Positions 55,229 to 63,840 of a stretch of DNA of 64,000 nucleotides are shown in pieces. The notes under the pieces are model-generated. The model searched no databases, was not told the DNA's origin, and saw only the letters and a list, made by a program, of their open reading frames with translations. The stretch's first letter is position 1. Each line of letters begins with the position of its first letter. The position numbers were made by a program, and so were the translations under genes. Source of the stretch: Streptomyces olivaceoviridis (GTDB lineage Bacteria; Actinomycetota; Actinomycetes; Streptomycetales; Streptomycetaceae); contig NZ_BMUI01000023.1 of the NCBI RefSeq assembly GCF_014650115.1, positions 56,205 to 120,204 on the forward strand, read 5' to 3'.

Positions 55229-56404
55229 TCACGGCGTGAGGACGACCTTCTCGCAGCGGTCCTTCTTGTTCTTGAACACGTCGTAGCCGGTCGGTGCCTC
55301 GGTCAAGGGCAGCCGGTGGGTGATGACCCTGGTGGGGTCGATCTTGCCCTGCTCGATCAGCCCGAGCAGCGGTTTCATGTACTTCTGCACGTGGCACTGC
55401 CCGGTGCGCAGGGTCAGGGACCTGTTCATCCAGGCACCCGCCGGGAACTTGTCGATCAGTCCGCCGTAGACGCCGATGACCGACACCACGCCGCCGCTGC
55501 GGCAGGACAGGATGGCCTGGCGCAGGGCGTGTGGCCGGTCGGTCTCGGAGCGGACCGCCTGCTTCGCGCGGTCGTAGAGGTGGACGTGGGAGGCGCCGTG
55601 CGTGGCCTCCATGCCGACCGCGTCGACGCACTTGTCGGGGCCCCGGCCGCCCGTGAGTTCGAGCAGCGCCGAGCGTACGTCGGTGTCCTCGAAGTTGATG
55701 GTGGTGTAGCCCTGGGCGGCGGCCATGTCGAGCCGGTAGGTCTCCTTGTCGATCGCGATGACCTTCTCCGCGCCCAGGACCCGGGCGCTGTCCATGGCGA
55801 ACTGGCCGACCGGACCGGCGCCCCAGACGGCGACGACGTCACCCTCCTGGATGTCGCACATGTCGGCACCCATGTACCCGGTCGGCAGGATGTCGGACAG
55901 GAACAGCACCTGCTCGTCGCCGAGGTCCGACTCGATCCTGAGGGCGTTGGCGTCGGCGAGCACCACACGGGCGTACTCGGCCTGGCCCCCGGCGAAGCCG
56001 CCGGTCAGGTGGGAGTAGCCGTAGATCCCGGCGGTGGGGTGGCCGAAGAACTTCTCCGAGATGCCGGCGTTGGGGTTGGTGTTCTCGCAGCACGAGTACA
56101 GCTCCGCGCGGCAGGACGCGCAGGCGCCGCAGGCGATGGGGAAGGGCACGACGACCCGGTCCCCGACGCGCAGTTTGCCGTCGGTGATGCCGGGGCCGAC
56201 CTCCACGACCTCTCCCATGAACTCGTGGCCCATGATGTCGCCCTTTTGCATGGTGGGGACGTAACCGTCGAGCAGATGGAGGTCGGAGCCGCAGATCGCC
56301 GTCGAGGTGATCTTCACGATGGCGTCGCGGCTGTTCAGGATCGAGGGTTCGGGAACGTCCTGCACCTCGACCGAGTTGCGTCCCGTCCAGCAGTTCGCCT
56401 TCAT
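55229..56404 (-). CDS. Zinc-dependent alcohol/formaldehyde dehydrogenase
   Basis: 391 residues, ATG 56404. Catalytic-zinc and structural-zinc motifs: TAICGSDLHLLDGY (Cys), GHEFMGEVVEVGPG (His-Glu), and the cysteine cluster CGACASCRAELYSCC. The Rossmann site is AVWGAGPVGQFAMDSARVLG. ILPTGYMGADMCDIQEGDVV and GHPTAGIYGYSHLTGGFAGG are characteristic of FdhA-like enzymes. Its start overlaps the SRPBCC stop by 4 bp. The C-terminal codons carry a 16-bp tandem duplication (55215-55250). Confidence 0.9.
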   Translation of the reverse strand: MKANCWTGRNSVEVQDVPEPSILNSRDAIVKITSTAICGSDLHLLDGYVPTMQKGDIMGHEFMGEVVEVGPGITDGKLRVGDRVVVPFPIACGACASCRAELYSCCENTNPNAGISEKFFGHPTAGIYGYSHLTGGFAGGQAEYARVVLADANALRIESDLGDEQVLFLSDILPTGYMGADMCDIQEGDVVAVWGAGPVGQFAMDSARVLGAEKVIAIDKETYRLDMAAAQGYTTINFEDTDVRSALLELTGGRGPDKCVDAVGMEATHGASHVHLYDRAKQAVRSETDRPHALRQAILSCRSGGVVSVIGVYGGLIDKFPAGAWMNRSLTLRTGQCHVQKYMKPLLGLIEQGKIDPTRVITHRLPLTEAPTGYDVFKNKKDRCEKVVLTP

Positions 56405-57339
56405 GCCAGGGCCTCCTTCAGTTCGTCCTCGGTCAGCGGTCGGGCCGGGTGCTGCGGGAACTCGCCGCGGGCCCGCTTGCCGCCGGGTGCGCCCTCGGAG
56501 CGGACGACCTCGCCGGTCTCCGCGATCTGCTTGAAGCGGCGCAGGTCGTCGTCCAGCTGCTGGTGCGGTTCCTCGCCGAAGTAGCGCGCCGCGGCCTTGC
56601 CCAGCGCTCCGCCGGGCAGGTCGTAGCGCAGGGTCACCCGGATCTCCGTGCCCCGGCCGCCGGGGGCGGGCGCGAAGCGGACCTCGCCGGAGTTGTCGAT
56701 TTCGGCGCCGTCCACCGACTGCCAGGCGATCAGCCGGCCGGGGACGTCCTGCGTGGTCTCGGCGTCCCATTCGACCGCCTTGCCGAACGGCGCGCCGGCC
56801 CGCCAGTGACTGGTGCGCGGGCCGGTGACGCGCACCTCGTCCAGGTGCGCCATGAAGTCCGGCAGGCGCTCCAGGTCCCTCCAGAGGGCGTAGACCTCGT
56901 CCGGGGATTGGGCGACGGTGGTGGCCGCGGTCAGTTCCATGGGGGCGCTCCTACGGGTGCGGGTCACGGCCGCGTAGACGTCCGTGGCCGTGATGGCGGT
57001 GACCGCGGCGGTCGCGGCAACGGTGCGGCCCAGGCCGCGGCCGTCGTGGTTCTTCAGGGCCCGGGTCAGCATCGTCAGATCCATGAGGTCGCCGCCGACG
57101 CGGCCCCAGAGCCAGGCGGGATGCGGTCGTCCCAGCAGCCCGGTCGCCGCCGCCAGCTCCCGCACACCGACGGCGGTCGTGGCCGAGCGGTGCCGGAAGG
57201 TGTCGTCCACGCCCAGGACGCGGGCGAAGCCCGCCGGAGCGGCGACCTGGGGCACACCCAGGAGCGCACTGGCCCAGCCGAGGCCACGCACGAGCGGATC
57301 GTGTCGTAGGCGGGAGGTGGAGCGATTGTCTGTCTTCAT
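56401..57339 (-). CDS. SRPBCC (cyclase/dehydrase) protein with membrane N-terminus
   Basis: 312 residues, ATG 57339. The N-terminal 120 residues carry hydrophobic helices (GWASALLGVPQVAAPAGFAR, VGVRELAAATGLLG). Residues 135-280 are a START/SRPBCC lipid-binding fold: TTVAQSPDEVYALWRDLERL, PDFMAHLDEVRVTG, EIRVTLRYDLPGGALGKAAA. It is translationally coupled to the zinc dehydrogenase, so a shared hydrophobic substrate is plausible. Confidence 0.85.
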   Translation of the reverse strand: MKTDNRSTSRLRHDPLVRGLGWASALLGVPQVAAPAGFARVLGVDDTFRHRSATTAVGVRELAAATGLLGRPHPAWLWGRVGGDLMDLTMLTRALKNHDGRGLGRTVAATAAVTAITATDVYAAVTRTRRSAPMELTAATTVAQSPDEVYALWRDLERLPDFMAHLDEVRVTGPRTSHWRAGAPFGKAVEWDAETTQDVPGRLIAWQSVDGAEIDNSGEVRFAPAPGGRGTEIRVTLRYDLPGGALGKAAARYFGEEPHQQLDDDLRRFKQIAETGEVVRSEGAPGGKRARGEFPQHPARPLTEDELKEALA

Positions 57340-57488
57340 GAGTGCTCCCCACGTGCGGTGAGGTGAACGGAAGGCGGGCCACTTGAGTGGGAAGGTGAAC
57401 AGCGCATGGCGGACAACGCCGGGGCTTGCCTCGAACACGAGTGATCGCCGCTGCTCGGGCATGACAGGAGCGCAGGCGCGAACGGCCC

Positions 57489-57518
57489 GTCCCACCCCGG
57501 CCGAAGCCGGGGTGGGAC
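57489..57518 (-). terminator. Terminator of second zinc dehydrogenase
   Basis: GTCCCACCCCGGC pairs perfectly with GCCGGGGTGGGAC around CGAA, 57 bp past the stop of the minus-strand dehydrogenase gene. Confidence 0.7.
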
Positions 57519-57575
57519 GCCGCTCGTCGGGCGGCCCGGTCCCGCAGGCCAGTCGGCCGGCGGCCCATGGGGTCC

Positions 57576-58751
57576 TTACCGTTTGTGGCCGTTGCCATGT
57601 CCGTCGGGATGCAGGACCACCTTGGTCCAGCCCTCGTCACGGGCGTCGAAGTGCTCGTAGGCGGTGGGGGCCTCGTCCAGGCTGAGCTCGTGGGAGACGA
57701 CGAAGCTCGGCTTCGCCTTCCCGCCGGCGATCAGGTCCCGCAGCGCCCGGTTGTACTTCTTCACCGGAGCCTGCCCGGTCCCCATGTGCTGGCCCTTGAA
57801 CCACATCTTCCCGAAGTCGATCGGGACCTTGCCCTGCGCCTCCAGCTCCCCCTGGGCTTCCGCGCCGCCGGGGTCCTGGGGCAGGAACACGCCCACCACG
57901 CCGATGTCGCCCGTGAACCTGACCGAGTCGATCAGGCCGTTGAGCGTGAGGCTGGCGTCCTCGTGTCCCTGGGGATCGTGTGCCTGGTAGCCGACGCATT
58001 CGCAGCCGTTGTCGGCGCCCAGACCGAGGGTGGCCTCCTTGACGACCTCCGCGGGGTTCTGCTCGGCGGTGTTGATCGGGATGGCCCCGATCTCCTCCGC
58101 CTTGCGCAGCCGGTCGGACTGGTGGTCGACCGTCCAGACGCGGCCGGCGCCCTTGAGGAGAGCGGAGTAGGTCGCCATCAGCCCGACGGGACCGGCCCCG
58201 AAGACGACGGTCTGGTCGCCCGGTTTGACGTGGGCCATCTCGGTGGCGTGATAGCCGGTGGGAAAGATGTCGGCGAGCATCACGTAGTCGGTCTGCCGCT
58301 CGGCGGCGTCCTCGCCCAGACGCAGCGCGTTGAAGTCGCCGTAGGGCACGCGCAGCAGTTCCGCCTGGCCGCCCTGGTAGGGGCCCATGTCGGCGAATCC
58401 GTAGGCGGCTCCGGCGAGGGCGGGTTCCGGCTGCATGGTCAGGCAGTAGTTGGTCAGACCCTGCTCGCACTGCTTGCAGAAGCCGCAGGCGATGTTGAAG
58501 GGCAGGACCACGTACTCGCCGACCTGGACCTTGCGGACGGCCGGGCCGACCTCCACGACCTGGCCCATGTTCTCGTGTCCCAGGGTGCGGCCGGACTCGA
58601 ACGAGGTGCGGCCCTCGTACATGTGCAGGTCCGAACCGCAGATGTTGGTGGTGGTGATCTTGACGATGATGTCGCAGGGGTGTTCGATCTTCGCGTCCGG
58701 TACGTCCTTCACTGTGACCGTTCGCGGTCCTTCATATACCGCTGCTTTCAT
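57576..58751 (-). CDS. Glutathione-independent formaldehyde dehydrogenase-like enzyme
   Basis: 391 residues, a paralogue of the dehydrogenase at 55229. Zinc motifs: TTNICGSDLHMYEGR, LGHENMGQVVEVGP, CGFCKQCEQGLTNYC. Nucleotide site: VVFGAGPVGLMATYSALLKG. It has the FdhA-type YGFADMGPYQGGQAELLRVP and DIFPTGYHATEMAHV. The His/Gly/Lys tail (DGHGNGHKR) is unusual. 58752-59059 upstream holds no gene I can support. Confidence 0.9.
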   Translation of the reverse strand: MKAAVYEGPRTVTVKDVPDAKIEHPCDIIVKITTTNICGSDLHMYEGRTSFESGRTLGHENMGQVVEVGPAVRKVQVGEYVVLPFNIACGFCKQCEQGLTNYCLTMQPEPALAGAAYGFADMGPYQGGQAELLRVPYGDFNALRLGEDAAERQTDYVMLADIFPTGYHATEMAHVKPGDQTVVFGAGPVGLMATYSALLKGAGRVWTVDHQSDRLRKAEEIGAIPINTAEQNPAEVVKEATLGLGADNGCECVGYQAHDPQGHEDASLTLNGLIDSVRFTGDIGVVGVFLPQDPGGAEAQGELEAQGKVPIDFGKMWFKGQHMGTGQAPVKKYNRALRDLIAGGKAKPSFVVSHELSLDEAPTAYEHFDARDEGWTKVVLHPDGHGNGHKR

Positions 58752-59059
58752 GATGACTTCCTTTGGTGCCGCGGAATGACCGCGACACGGCGGTGAGGGA
58801 GACGGCGCAAGGAGCGTGACTCCAGGAAGTTGCTACGACGGGGTCCGTGGCTGCGGCACACCGCTGCGGGCCGTTCGCCCGGATCAGGTGGAACGGTGGT
58901 TCCGCCGCCGGCCGGCCAGGTGGAGCTTCGGCGCTCCGGCTGCATGCCGTGCGGGTCCCCGTCGGCCTCCGACGCGAAACAACCATTCCCCGATCGATCA
59001 GCCGATTCCTCCCGCCCGGACGGCCACCGACCGCAGACGCATGTCCGACAGGTCACCAG

Positions 59060-60178
59060 CTAGTCACCGTGGTCGTCCTCCCGCATGCGGCGACGTTCCT
59101 GCTCGCGCTTGGAATAGGCGGCTGCCCGGATCGCCTCGTCGCTCTCCAGACCGGATCCCAGCGCGCCGCCCACCGTGGCGATGGAAGCGACGAACCAGGA
59201 CAGCGTCCAGTACTCCGTAGCGTGCAGCGGGGTTCGTGTCGTCGAGGCGAAGACCTTGTCGTTGAGGAGGAAGAGCGCCCACACCAGGTTGATGACCAGC
59301 AGACCCGCGTAGCAGACGAGCACCCCGATGCCCACGGTCAGGACCGTGGAGGCGTTGTAGAGAGCCGTCCTCTTCCTCTCCTCCGGCGAGGCCTCCATTG
59401 ATCGGTGCCACAGGTGAGCGTCCACGATCAGCCAGCTGATCATGAGCGCGACGGACCCGGCCATGGCGATCACCAGACGCGGCGTGCTCAGGGCCTCGGA
59501 GAGGCTCCAGAGGGTGGAGTTCACGGTGGCGACCGCTCCCGTGGCGAGTGCGGCGGCCAGGGCCTTCGACAGACCCGGCACCAACCGCCACGGCTGGTTG
59601 GCGCGGACCATACCGCCGAGCACCCTCAGGTAACCGCGCGGCCCGCTGACGACGTACCGGAGATCCGCGGTCTCCTCCTCACCGATCGGGCCCGGACGAA
59701 TAGGCGCGAGACGACTGGCGAAACGTCCCAGTGACTGACGCCGGGGTGGTTCCTCGGCCCGAGTGACTCGCGCGGTCGCCAAGCTGAGCACGACTTCTTC
59801 GACCGCGCGCAGGGCCCTTCTCCGAAGACGCAGGCCCCCCAGCGACGGAAGGGAAAGCAGTGCCGTGCCGTGTTCATGACTCAGCTCCACAACGAGCTTG
59901 CGCCCTTGTGAGTGCAGCGGAAGGTCGGTGAGGGCCACGACGATGTCCCAATGTTCCCCGCTCCCGCGGTCCTTGATCCGGCGCGTCAGCGTGGACAGGT
60001 CCTCGGTCCCCGCGGTGAAGGGCTCACTGACCACCTCGACGTCGAACCGTCGCCCCTGGCCTGACTTGTCGGCGAGCCGAGCGGGGAGTACCCGGGCCAT
60101 ATGCCGCGCGATCTCCGTCGGCGCGTCCGGATCCGCCAGGAGAGCCACGACCGTAACGCCCCGCGACGACTCCCGCAT
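59060..60178 (-). CDS. Uncharacterised membrane protein
   Basis: 372 residues from ATG 60178, with AAGGG about 9 bp upstream; the open frame extends further but looks non-coding. An N-terminal soluble domain (GVTVVALLADPDAPTEIARH, WDIVVALTDLPLHSQGRKLV) has an alpha/beta look. The C-terminal half has four hydrophobic helices (LVIAMAGSVALMISWLIVDA, VLTVGIGVLVCYAGLLVINL, WTLSWFVASIATVGGALGSG). I do not recognise a named family. Between 60179 and 60670 I see no convincing gene. Confidence 0.7.
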   Translation of the reverse strand: MRESSRGVTVVALLADPDAPTEIARHMARVLPARLADKSGQGRRFDVEVVSEPFTAGTEDLSTLTRRIKDRGSGEHWDIVVALTDLPLHSQGRKLVVELSHEHGTALLSLPSLGGLRLRRRALRAVEEVVLSLATARVTRAEEPPRRQSLGRFASRLAPIRPGPIGEEETADLRYVVSGPRGYLRVLGGMVRANQPWRLVPGLSKALAAALATGAVATVNSTLWSLSEALSTPRLVIAMAGSVALMISWLIVDAHLWHRSMEASPEERKRTALYNASTVLTVGIGVLVCYAGLLVINLVWALFLLNDKVFASTTRTPLHATEYWTLSWFVASIATVGGALGSGLESDEAIRAAAYSKREQERRRMREDDHGD

Positions 60179-60742
60179 GGCCGGACCCTTCTCGTCGGCT
60201 GCCCCGGCACTCACCAGTGCCCCCAGGATGCCCCCGCTATACCGTCGGCGCGCCCTGACACGCTTGCCCGCCGCCGGACGGCAGGATCCTCGCGGACGGC
60301 CGTCCCTGGGAGTGAGTCGCTGCCTGGCGGCGGCATCGGCGCTGAAGGAGTACGCACCCTTCGCCGTCGGCAACCACGGCGGACGCGGCGACCACCAGGC
60401 TGTTCGGCTCCGGTGTGCCGCTGGGTCGTCGTAGTACTCGGTCCGTGCCATGGTCACCCTTCTCGTACCGGCGTCACGGTCTCCCACACCGCGTCGAAGC
60501 TGCCGGCGCAGGTGTCGAACATGCCGCCCTTCCCGCTGCGCCGGAGACGCCACACGCGGGACTCGGTTCCGTGGCCGAACTCCTCTTCCGCACCGTGCTG
60601 TTGGGCATTCGCACTGTCCGCCCGCCGGTCGTGGAGGGCCACAAGTTCCGGACTGACAGCGCGGGCAGGGCGTGCCTGCCGGAGCGCGGGCCATGGAGCG
60701 TGCACGTCTTCTCCTGATATTTCCGCTGCCGGCATGGCCCCA

Positions 60743-60869
60743 GGGCCCTGGGCGAACTGATCGACGCCATGCTCAGCCCGGCGCCCGAGAACAGGCCCAC
60801 CTGCCGCTCCTGCTCCACGAACAGGGCACCGACGCCCGCATGATCACGGCAGTCCTGGGTCACAGTTGA
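60743..60869 (+). pseudogene. Integrase C-terminal fragment at a scar
   Basis: One frame ends LPLLLHEQGTDARMITAVLGHS and stops, closely resembling the HxxR-to-GHS segment of actinophage-type tyrosine recombinases but without the catalytic tyrosine. Just upstream, in another frame, LGELIDAMLSPAPENRPT resembles the end of a Ser/Thr kinase domain. It looks like a junction of two gene fragments beside a partial tRNA. Confidence 0.35.
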
Positions 60870-60903
60870 GGTGGTCGCCGTCAAACACTGCCTCAAGGAA
60901 AAT

Positions 60904-60940
60904 CCAGAGGCCCTGTGGATTTGATCCACAGGGCCTCTGG
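60904..60940. terminator. Hairpin beside partial tRNA-Arg
   Basis: CCAGAGGCCCTGTGGAT pairs perfectly (17 bp) with ATCCACAGGGCCTCTGG. It begins 8 bp from the tRNA-Arg fragment, on its 3' side, the same order as at the tRNA-Ser att cores. Confidence 0.75.
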
Positions 60941-60947
60941 CGTGCTG

Positions 60948-60989
60948 TGCACTCGGCAGGATTCGAACCTGCAACCTTCTGATCCGTAG
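60948..60989 (-). repeat. att scar: 3' half of tRNA-Arg (ACG)
   Basis: On the minus strand this reads CTACGGATCAGAAGG, the T arm TGCAGGTTCGAATCCTGCC and acceptor CGAGTGC. It starts in the anticodon loop (anticodon ACG) and lacks the 5' half, so it is the displaced copy left by integration into a tRNA-Arg gene. Confidence 0.75.
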
Positions 60990-61074
60990 GATCGGGCGGG
61001 CGGTTGGGCCGGGGTTCCACCTTCTTCTCAGTTGATCGCTGGTGGCCGTGATCAACTGCCTCTGTGTGCCGTCG

Positions 61075-61098
61075 TTGCCGTCAGGATTGCCGTCAGGA
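61075..61098. repeat. Direct repeat pair TTGCCGTCAGGA
   Basis: Two identical 12-mers in tandem, 86 bp from the tRNA-Arg scar. Period and placement equal those of the repeat pairs of the tRNA-Ser elements, so it marks the end of an element extending rightwards. Confidence 0.6.
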
Positions 61099-61428
61099 GG
61101 ACCGGTGGCACTGACCCGCAACCTACGCAGGACTTCAGGTTCAGCCAGGCTGAGAGTTACAACTTGCTCTACAGGTTCAAGCCCCGGCTGCGCTCCGCTC
61201 CGCCGGGCGCGCTTCCCGGCTCCGCTGCGGGCGACGCTCCTGCCTCCGGCCCGCTCCGCCCGCGCTGCGCCGACGCGCGCCCACGTGTGGATAGGACCGG
61301 TGGCCATGAGTCGATCACCGCATATCGCGGCCCCTGTCAGAACAATGCCTCCGGCGGGGGATCGGCCGGCACCGGGATGGAGGGGGCGCCGTTGCCGACT
61401 GCGGGTCCAATGTGGCGTGCGCGGGGAG

Positions 61429-61576
61429 CTCCCATCCCGTCCACCGCCGACCCAGGCAGAGCCGAGCAGACGCGGCCCATGGCGTCCAGGTCGTTCGTAC
61501 AGTGGCGCGCTCCACCTGGACGCCATGGACCGCGCCCGCTCCACGGTGTGTGGGTCGACGGCGGACGGGATGGGAG
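61429..61576. repeat. Long inverted repeat (63-bp arms, 22-bp spacer)
   Basis: Arms 61429-61491 and 61514-61576 match at 52 of 63 positions when one is inverted. Outer 12 and inner 12 bases are perfect (CTCCCATCCCGT and ATGGCGTCCAGGT ends). The stretch 61100-61630 has no gene I can support. It could be a single-strand replication origin, a transfer site or a structured RNA of the element. Confidence 0.75.
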
Positions 61577-61633
61577 TTGGGGAGGGTGGTGGGCGATACA
61601 AGGCGCTTGCTGCTGCCTCTATTCGGCGTAGGC

Positions 61634-61948
61634 CTAGCTGCGACGTTCTCCCTGAAGCCACGCCTCGATGGCGCTCCGCCTCCAATACAGGCGATAGAGC
61701 AACCTGTGAGGCGACGGAAATGGCTGCTTCTTCGGCCCGCCGCGCGCCAGCCAACCCGTGATGGTCTTCGGATTCACCCGCACAAGCGCCGCCGCTCCAG
61801 CGGTGTCGACCCAGACATCGTCGTCGGGCAGCTCTGGCAAGCCGAGTAGGCGTCCGGCCGGGACCGTCCTGGCTTCGGCCAAAGCCTCAACGAGTGCTTG
61901 ATGCTGCGCAGCAAGCGTCACGCTTCGGTTGTTCACTCGACCCTCCAT
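61634..61948 (-). CDS. Small HTH protein, excisionase/AlpA-like
   Basis: About 104 residues if ATG 61948 is used (MEGRVNNRSVTLAAQ). The C-terminal half is an excisionase-type winged helix: VDTAGAAALVRVNPKTITGW, LARGGPKKQPFPSPHRLLYR, WRRSAIEAWLQGERRS. Such proteins direct excision or regulate element genes. Its place inside a tRNA-bounded zone supports that. Confidence 0.65.
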   Translation of the reverse strand: MEGRVNNRSVTLAAQHQALVEALAEARTVPAGRLLGLPELPDDDVWVDTAGAAALVRVNPKTITGWLARGGPKKQPFPSPHRLLYRLYWRRSAIEAWLQGERRS

Positions 61949-62024
61949 GACCGCAGTTCTAGGACTGCAACGTAACCTACACGACTCCATCCCAGGAGAT
62001 CATTGGTTTAAATAGCCGTTTCAG

Positions 62025-62231
62025 TTATTCCTGAGCTGCGCCTGGTTCAGCGCCAAGCTCGCGAAAAACTGAGGCCACCTGGTCATCGGGGATCCGCTGA
62101 ATCATCTGCTGCTTCAGCTCGAACTCTGCCCGCTTGCTCCGGTAGTCGAGGATGTCGCGAATAATGCAACGCAACACCCATGCCACTCCGGGAAGAGATC
62201 CCACCGACGCCAGTTCACCAAGGATTTGCAC
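62025..62231 (-). CDS. Small hypothetical protein (68 aa)
   Basis: GTG 62231 with AGGAGA properly spaced. MQILGELASVGSLPGVAWVL gives a hydrophobic start, then a charged helix (DILDYRSKRAEFELKQQMIQ). No family recognised. Base composition is less GC-rich than neighbours, as is the flanking 62250-62520. Confidence 0.5.
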   Translation of the reverse strand: MQILGELASVGSLPGVAWVLRCIIRDILDYRSKRAEFELKQQMIQRIPDDQVASVFRELGAEPGAAQE

Positions 62232-62508
62232 CTGGGTCTCCTGGGTTGAAAAGCGACTCGGCCGGCCAGTGGACGGCCAAGCCGCGCAGACAGCACCAGT
62301 CTCACGAGGAGAAAGGGCAACAAAAAAGCCCGAACAATGCGTTCGGGCAACAAAAAAGGCGGAGCGTTAAGTCTCCGCCAGGAGCCTCCGGGCATGCCGG
62401 GGCTGGCACCGACTATGCGACATCTGCCGACACAAGTCAATGGTCAACCAATCATGGCAGGTCAGAGCTCCGCGAGTGCAGGTGCCTGGCCGTAGCTGAT
62501 CACCAGCA

Positions 62509-62892
62509 GTGACAACTATGCTTGTCAGCATGTCGCTGCCGCTGGACGACCCCATCGTCAACTACCTCTATGGGCTCGCATGGGAGAAGGCCATTGAACG
62601 ACTCGCCGAGCCACCGCAGAGCCCAGCAGGACCGGTGACAAAGAAAGAGCACTTGGCGCTCATTGCGACATTGGCTGACTTCTCGGCGGGGATCGAAACG
62701 AACATCCTGACCGCTACTTACTATGCATGCCAATTCCAGGTGTCACAGGCAGAGATTGGGCGCACCTGCGGAATATCACGACAGGCTGTCCGCCAACGAC
62801 TCGCTAAAGCAACGGACATCCAGGAAGAACGTAAGCGTCAGCATTCTTACTGGGATTACGATTACGAATACGAGGAATACGACGACTACTAA
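62509..62892 (+). CDS. Putative HTH protein with acidic Tyr-rich tail
   Basis: Up to 127 residues; ATG 62530 (MSLPLDDPIV) is another start and no ribosome site is clear. The C-terminal QVSQAEIGRTCGISRQAVRQRLAK is a helix-turn-helix similar to sigma region 4 or Xre-like modules. The tail is YWDYDYEYEEYDDY, very acidic and tyrosine-rich. The gene is notably AT-richer than the chromosome, suggesting transfer. Confidence 0.6.
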   Translation: MTTMLVSMSLPLDDPIVNYLYGLAWEKAIERLAEPPQSPAGPVTKKEHLALIATLADFSAGIETNILTATYYACQFQVSQAEIGRTCGISRQAVRQRLAKATDIQEERKRQHSYWDYDYEYEEYDDY

Positions 62893-63099
62893 AACCCGGC
62901 TACGGCGCTCGCACCCCAGGGCGTGCGTTGGATACCGCCGCACGTGCCAACCCCCGAACGTGAGTTGAGGAACATCAGAAGAGCGGCTCCTGATCACCGC
63001 TACCCGGGCAGGCCCCCAAGGGGGTCCGTGCCCCACCCGTGCCCGATCGAGCGGGAAACCACGGGGAATCGCGGAGACGAGCGGGCACAACACAACCAA

Positions 63100-63134
63100 A
63101 CGGCCCCCGACCGTATCGCCTGGTCAGGGGCCGT
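63100..63134. terminator. Hairpin beside partial tRNA-Ser(UGA)
   Basis: ACGGCCCC and CGACC pair with GGGGCCGT and GGTCA through 12 pairs and one mismatch. It lies 10 bp from the tRNA-Ser fragment on its 3' side. Confidence 0.65.
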
Positions 63135-63143
63135 CAACCTGCG

Positions 63144-63198
63144 CGGTGGGTGTGGGATTTGAACCCACGGTGACTCGCGCCACGACGGTTTTCAAGAT
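63144..63198 (-). repeat. att scar: 3' part of tRNA-Ser (UGA)
   Basis: The minus strand gives CTTGAAAACCGT (anticodon loop with TGA), a long variable arm, T arm GTGGGTTCAAATCCCAC and acceptor ACCCACC plus G. The 5' half is absent, so it is an attachment-site remnant of an element that used tRNA-Ser(UGA). Confidence 0.7.
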
Positions 63199-63257
63199 CG
63201 CTCACCAACTGTTTGGCATGGCCACGTCGTCCGATGCGCCCCGACAGGCAGAGGCGA

Positions 63258-63776
63258 TCAGTCGAGCCACACGAGCATGGCGTCATCCGCCGCCGCAGCA
63301 GCCTCGAAGAACTGCGTCAGGCCGTCGTACCAGTGACGCCCCCACTCAAGCGCACCAGGTTCATCCCATCCAAGGGGATACGCACCAGCCAGAGGATACA
63401 CATCAGCCTTGGTCAGCTCGGCCGGATTCACGCCGCTAACGAGCTGGTCATACGTGGTGGCACGCAGCGCCCGCGCTGCAAGACCCACCCGCTCCGAGCG
63501 CAGGTACCTCGGTGGTCCGTAACCCCAGTCCTCATCCTCGGCAAACGACTCCTCACCATGGATGACGTCCACCGGGAAGTCGGCACGCGTCAAGAAGAAG
63601 CCCAGCATGTCCCAGGTCTTGGACGTGCTGAAATGACGCGCTTCGGTCGGCGCAGGCTCTGACTCCTCCTCGGCGTCCTGAACCTCTTCGGCGAAATCCA
63701 GCGCCCAGTCAGGGTCCCGAATCGCCCGGTCGAGCTCAGCAGCCGTAACGCGCAGATACTCACCTATCATGCTCAT
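63258..63776 (-). CDS. DUF1877 (YfbM-like) protein
   Basis: 172 residues. MSMIGEYLRVTAAELDRAIR is the DUF1877 opening; the SKTWDMLGFFL segment, VIHGEESFAEDEDWGYGPPR and the C-terminal LTQFFEAAAAADDAMLVWLD follow. Members often sit near polymorphic-toxin and immunity genes, but function is not established. It is cargo of the right-hand mobile zone. Confidence 0.75.
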   Translation of the reverse strand: MSMIGEYLRVTAAELDRAIRDPDWALDFAEEVQDAEEESEPAPTEARHFSTSKTWDMLGFFLTRADFPVDVIHGEESFAEDEDWGYGPPRYLRSERVGLAARALRATTYDQLVSGVNPAELTKADVYPLAGAYPLGWDEPGALEWGRHWYDGLTQFFEAAAAADDAMLVWLD

Positions 63777-63821
63777 GGCCGGAGACTAGACGAGACCTCT
63801 GACAGCGGTGGGCGAGCAGAC

Positions 63822-63840
63822 CGTCTCAGTTTCCGTCTCA
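63822..63840. repeat. Arm-type repeat pair identical to element 1
   Basis: Two CGTCTCA copies 12 bp apart followed by TTCAGC and CCGTTCAGG, matching the right end of element 1 (13242-13260) about 50.6 kb away. By analogy a tRNA-derived core should lie about 100-120 bp further right. Confidence 0.6.

Noticed and set aside
60454..60735. 93-codon minus-strand frame before the membrane-protein gene
   Set aside because: No ribosome site, no recognised family, and composition is ambiguous; left unannotated.
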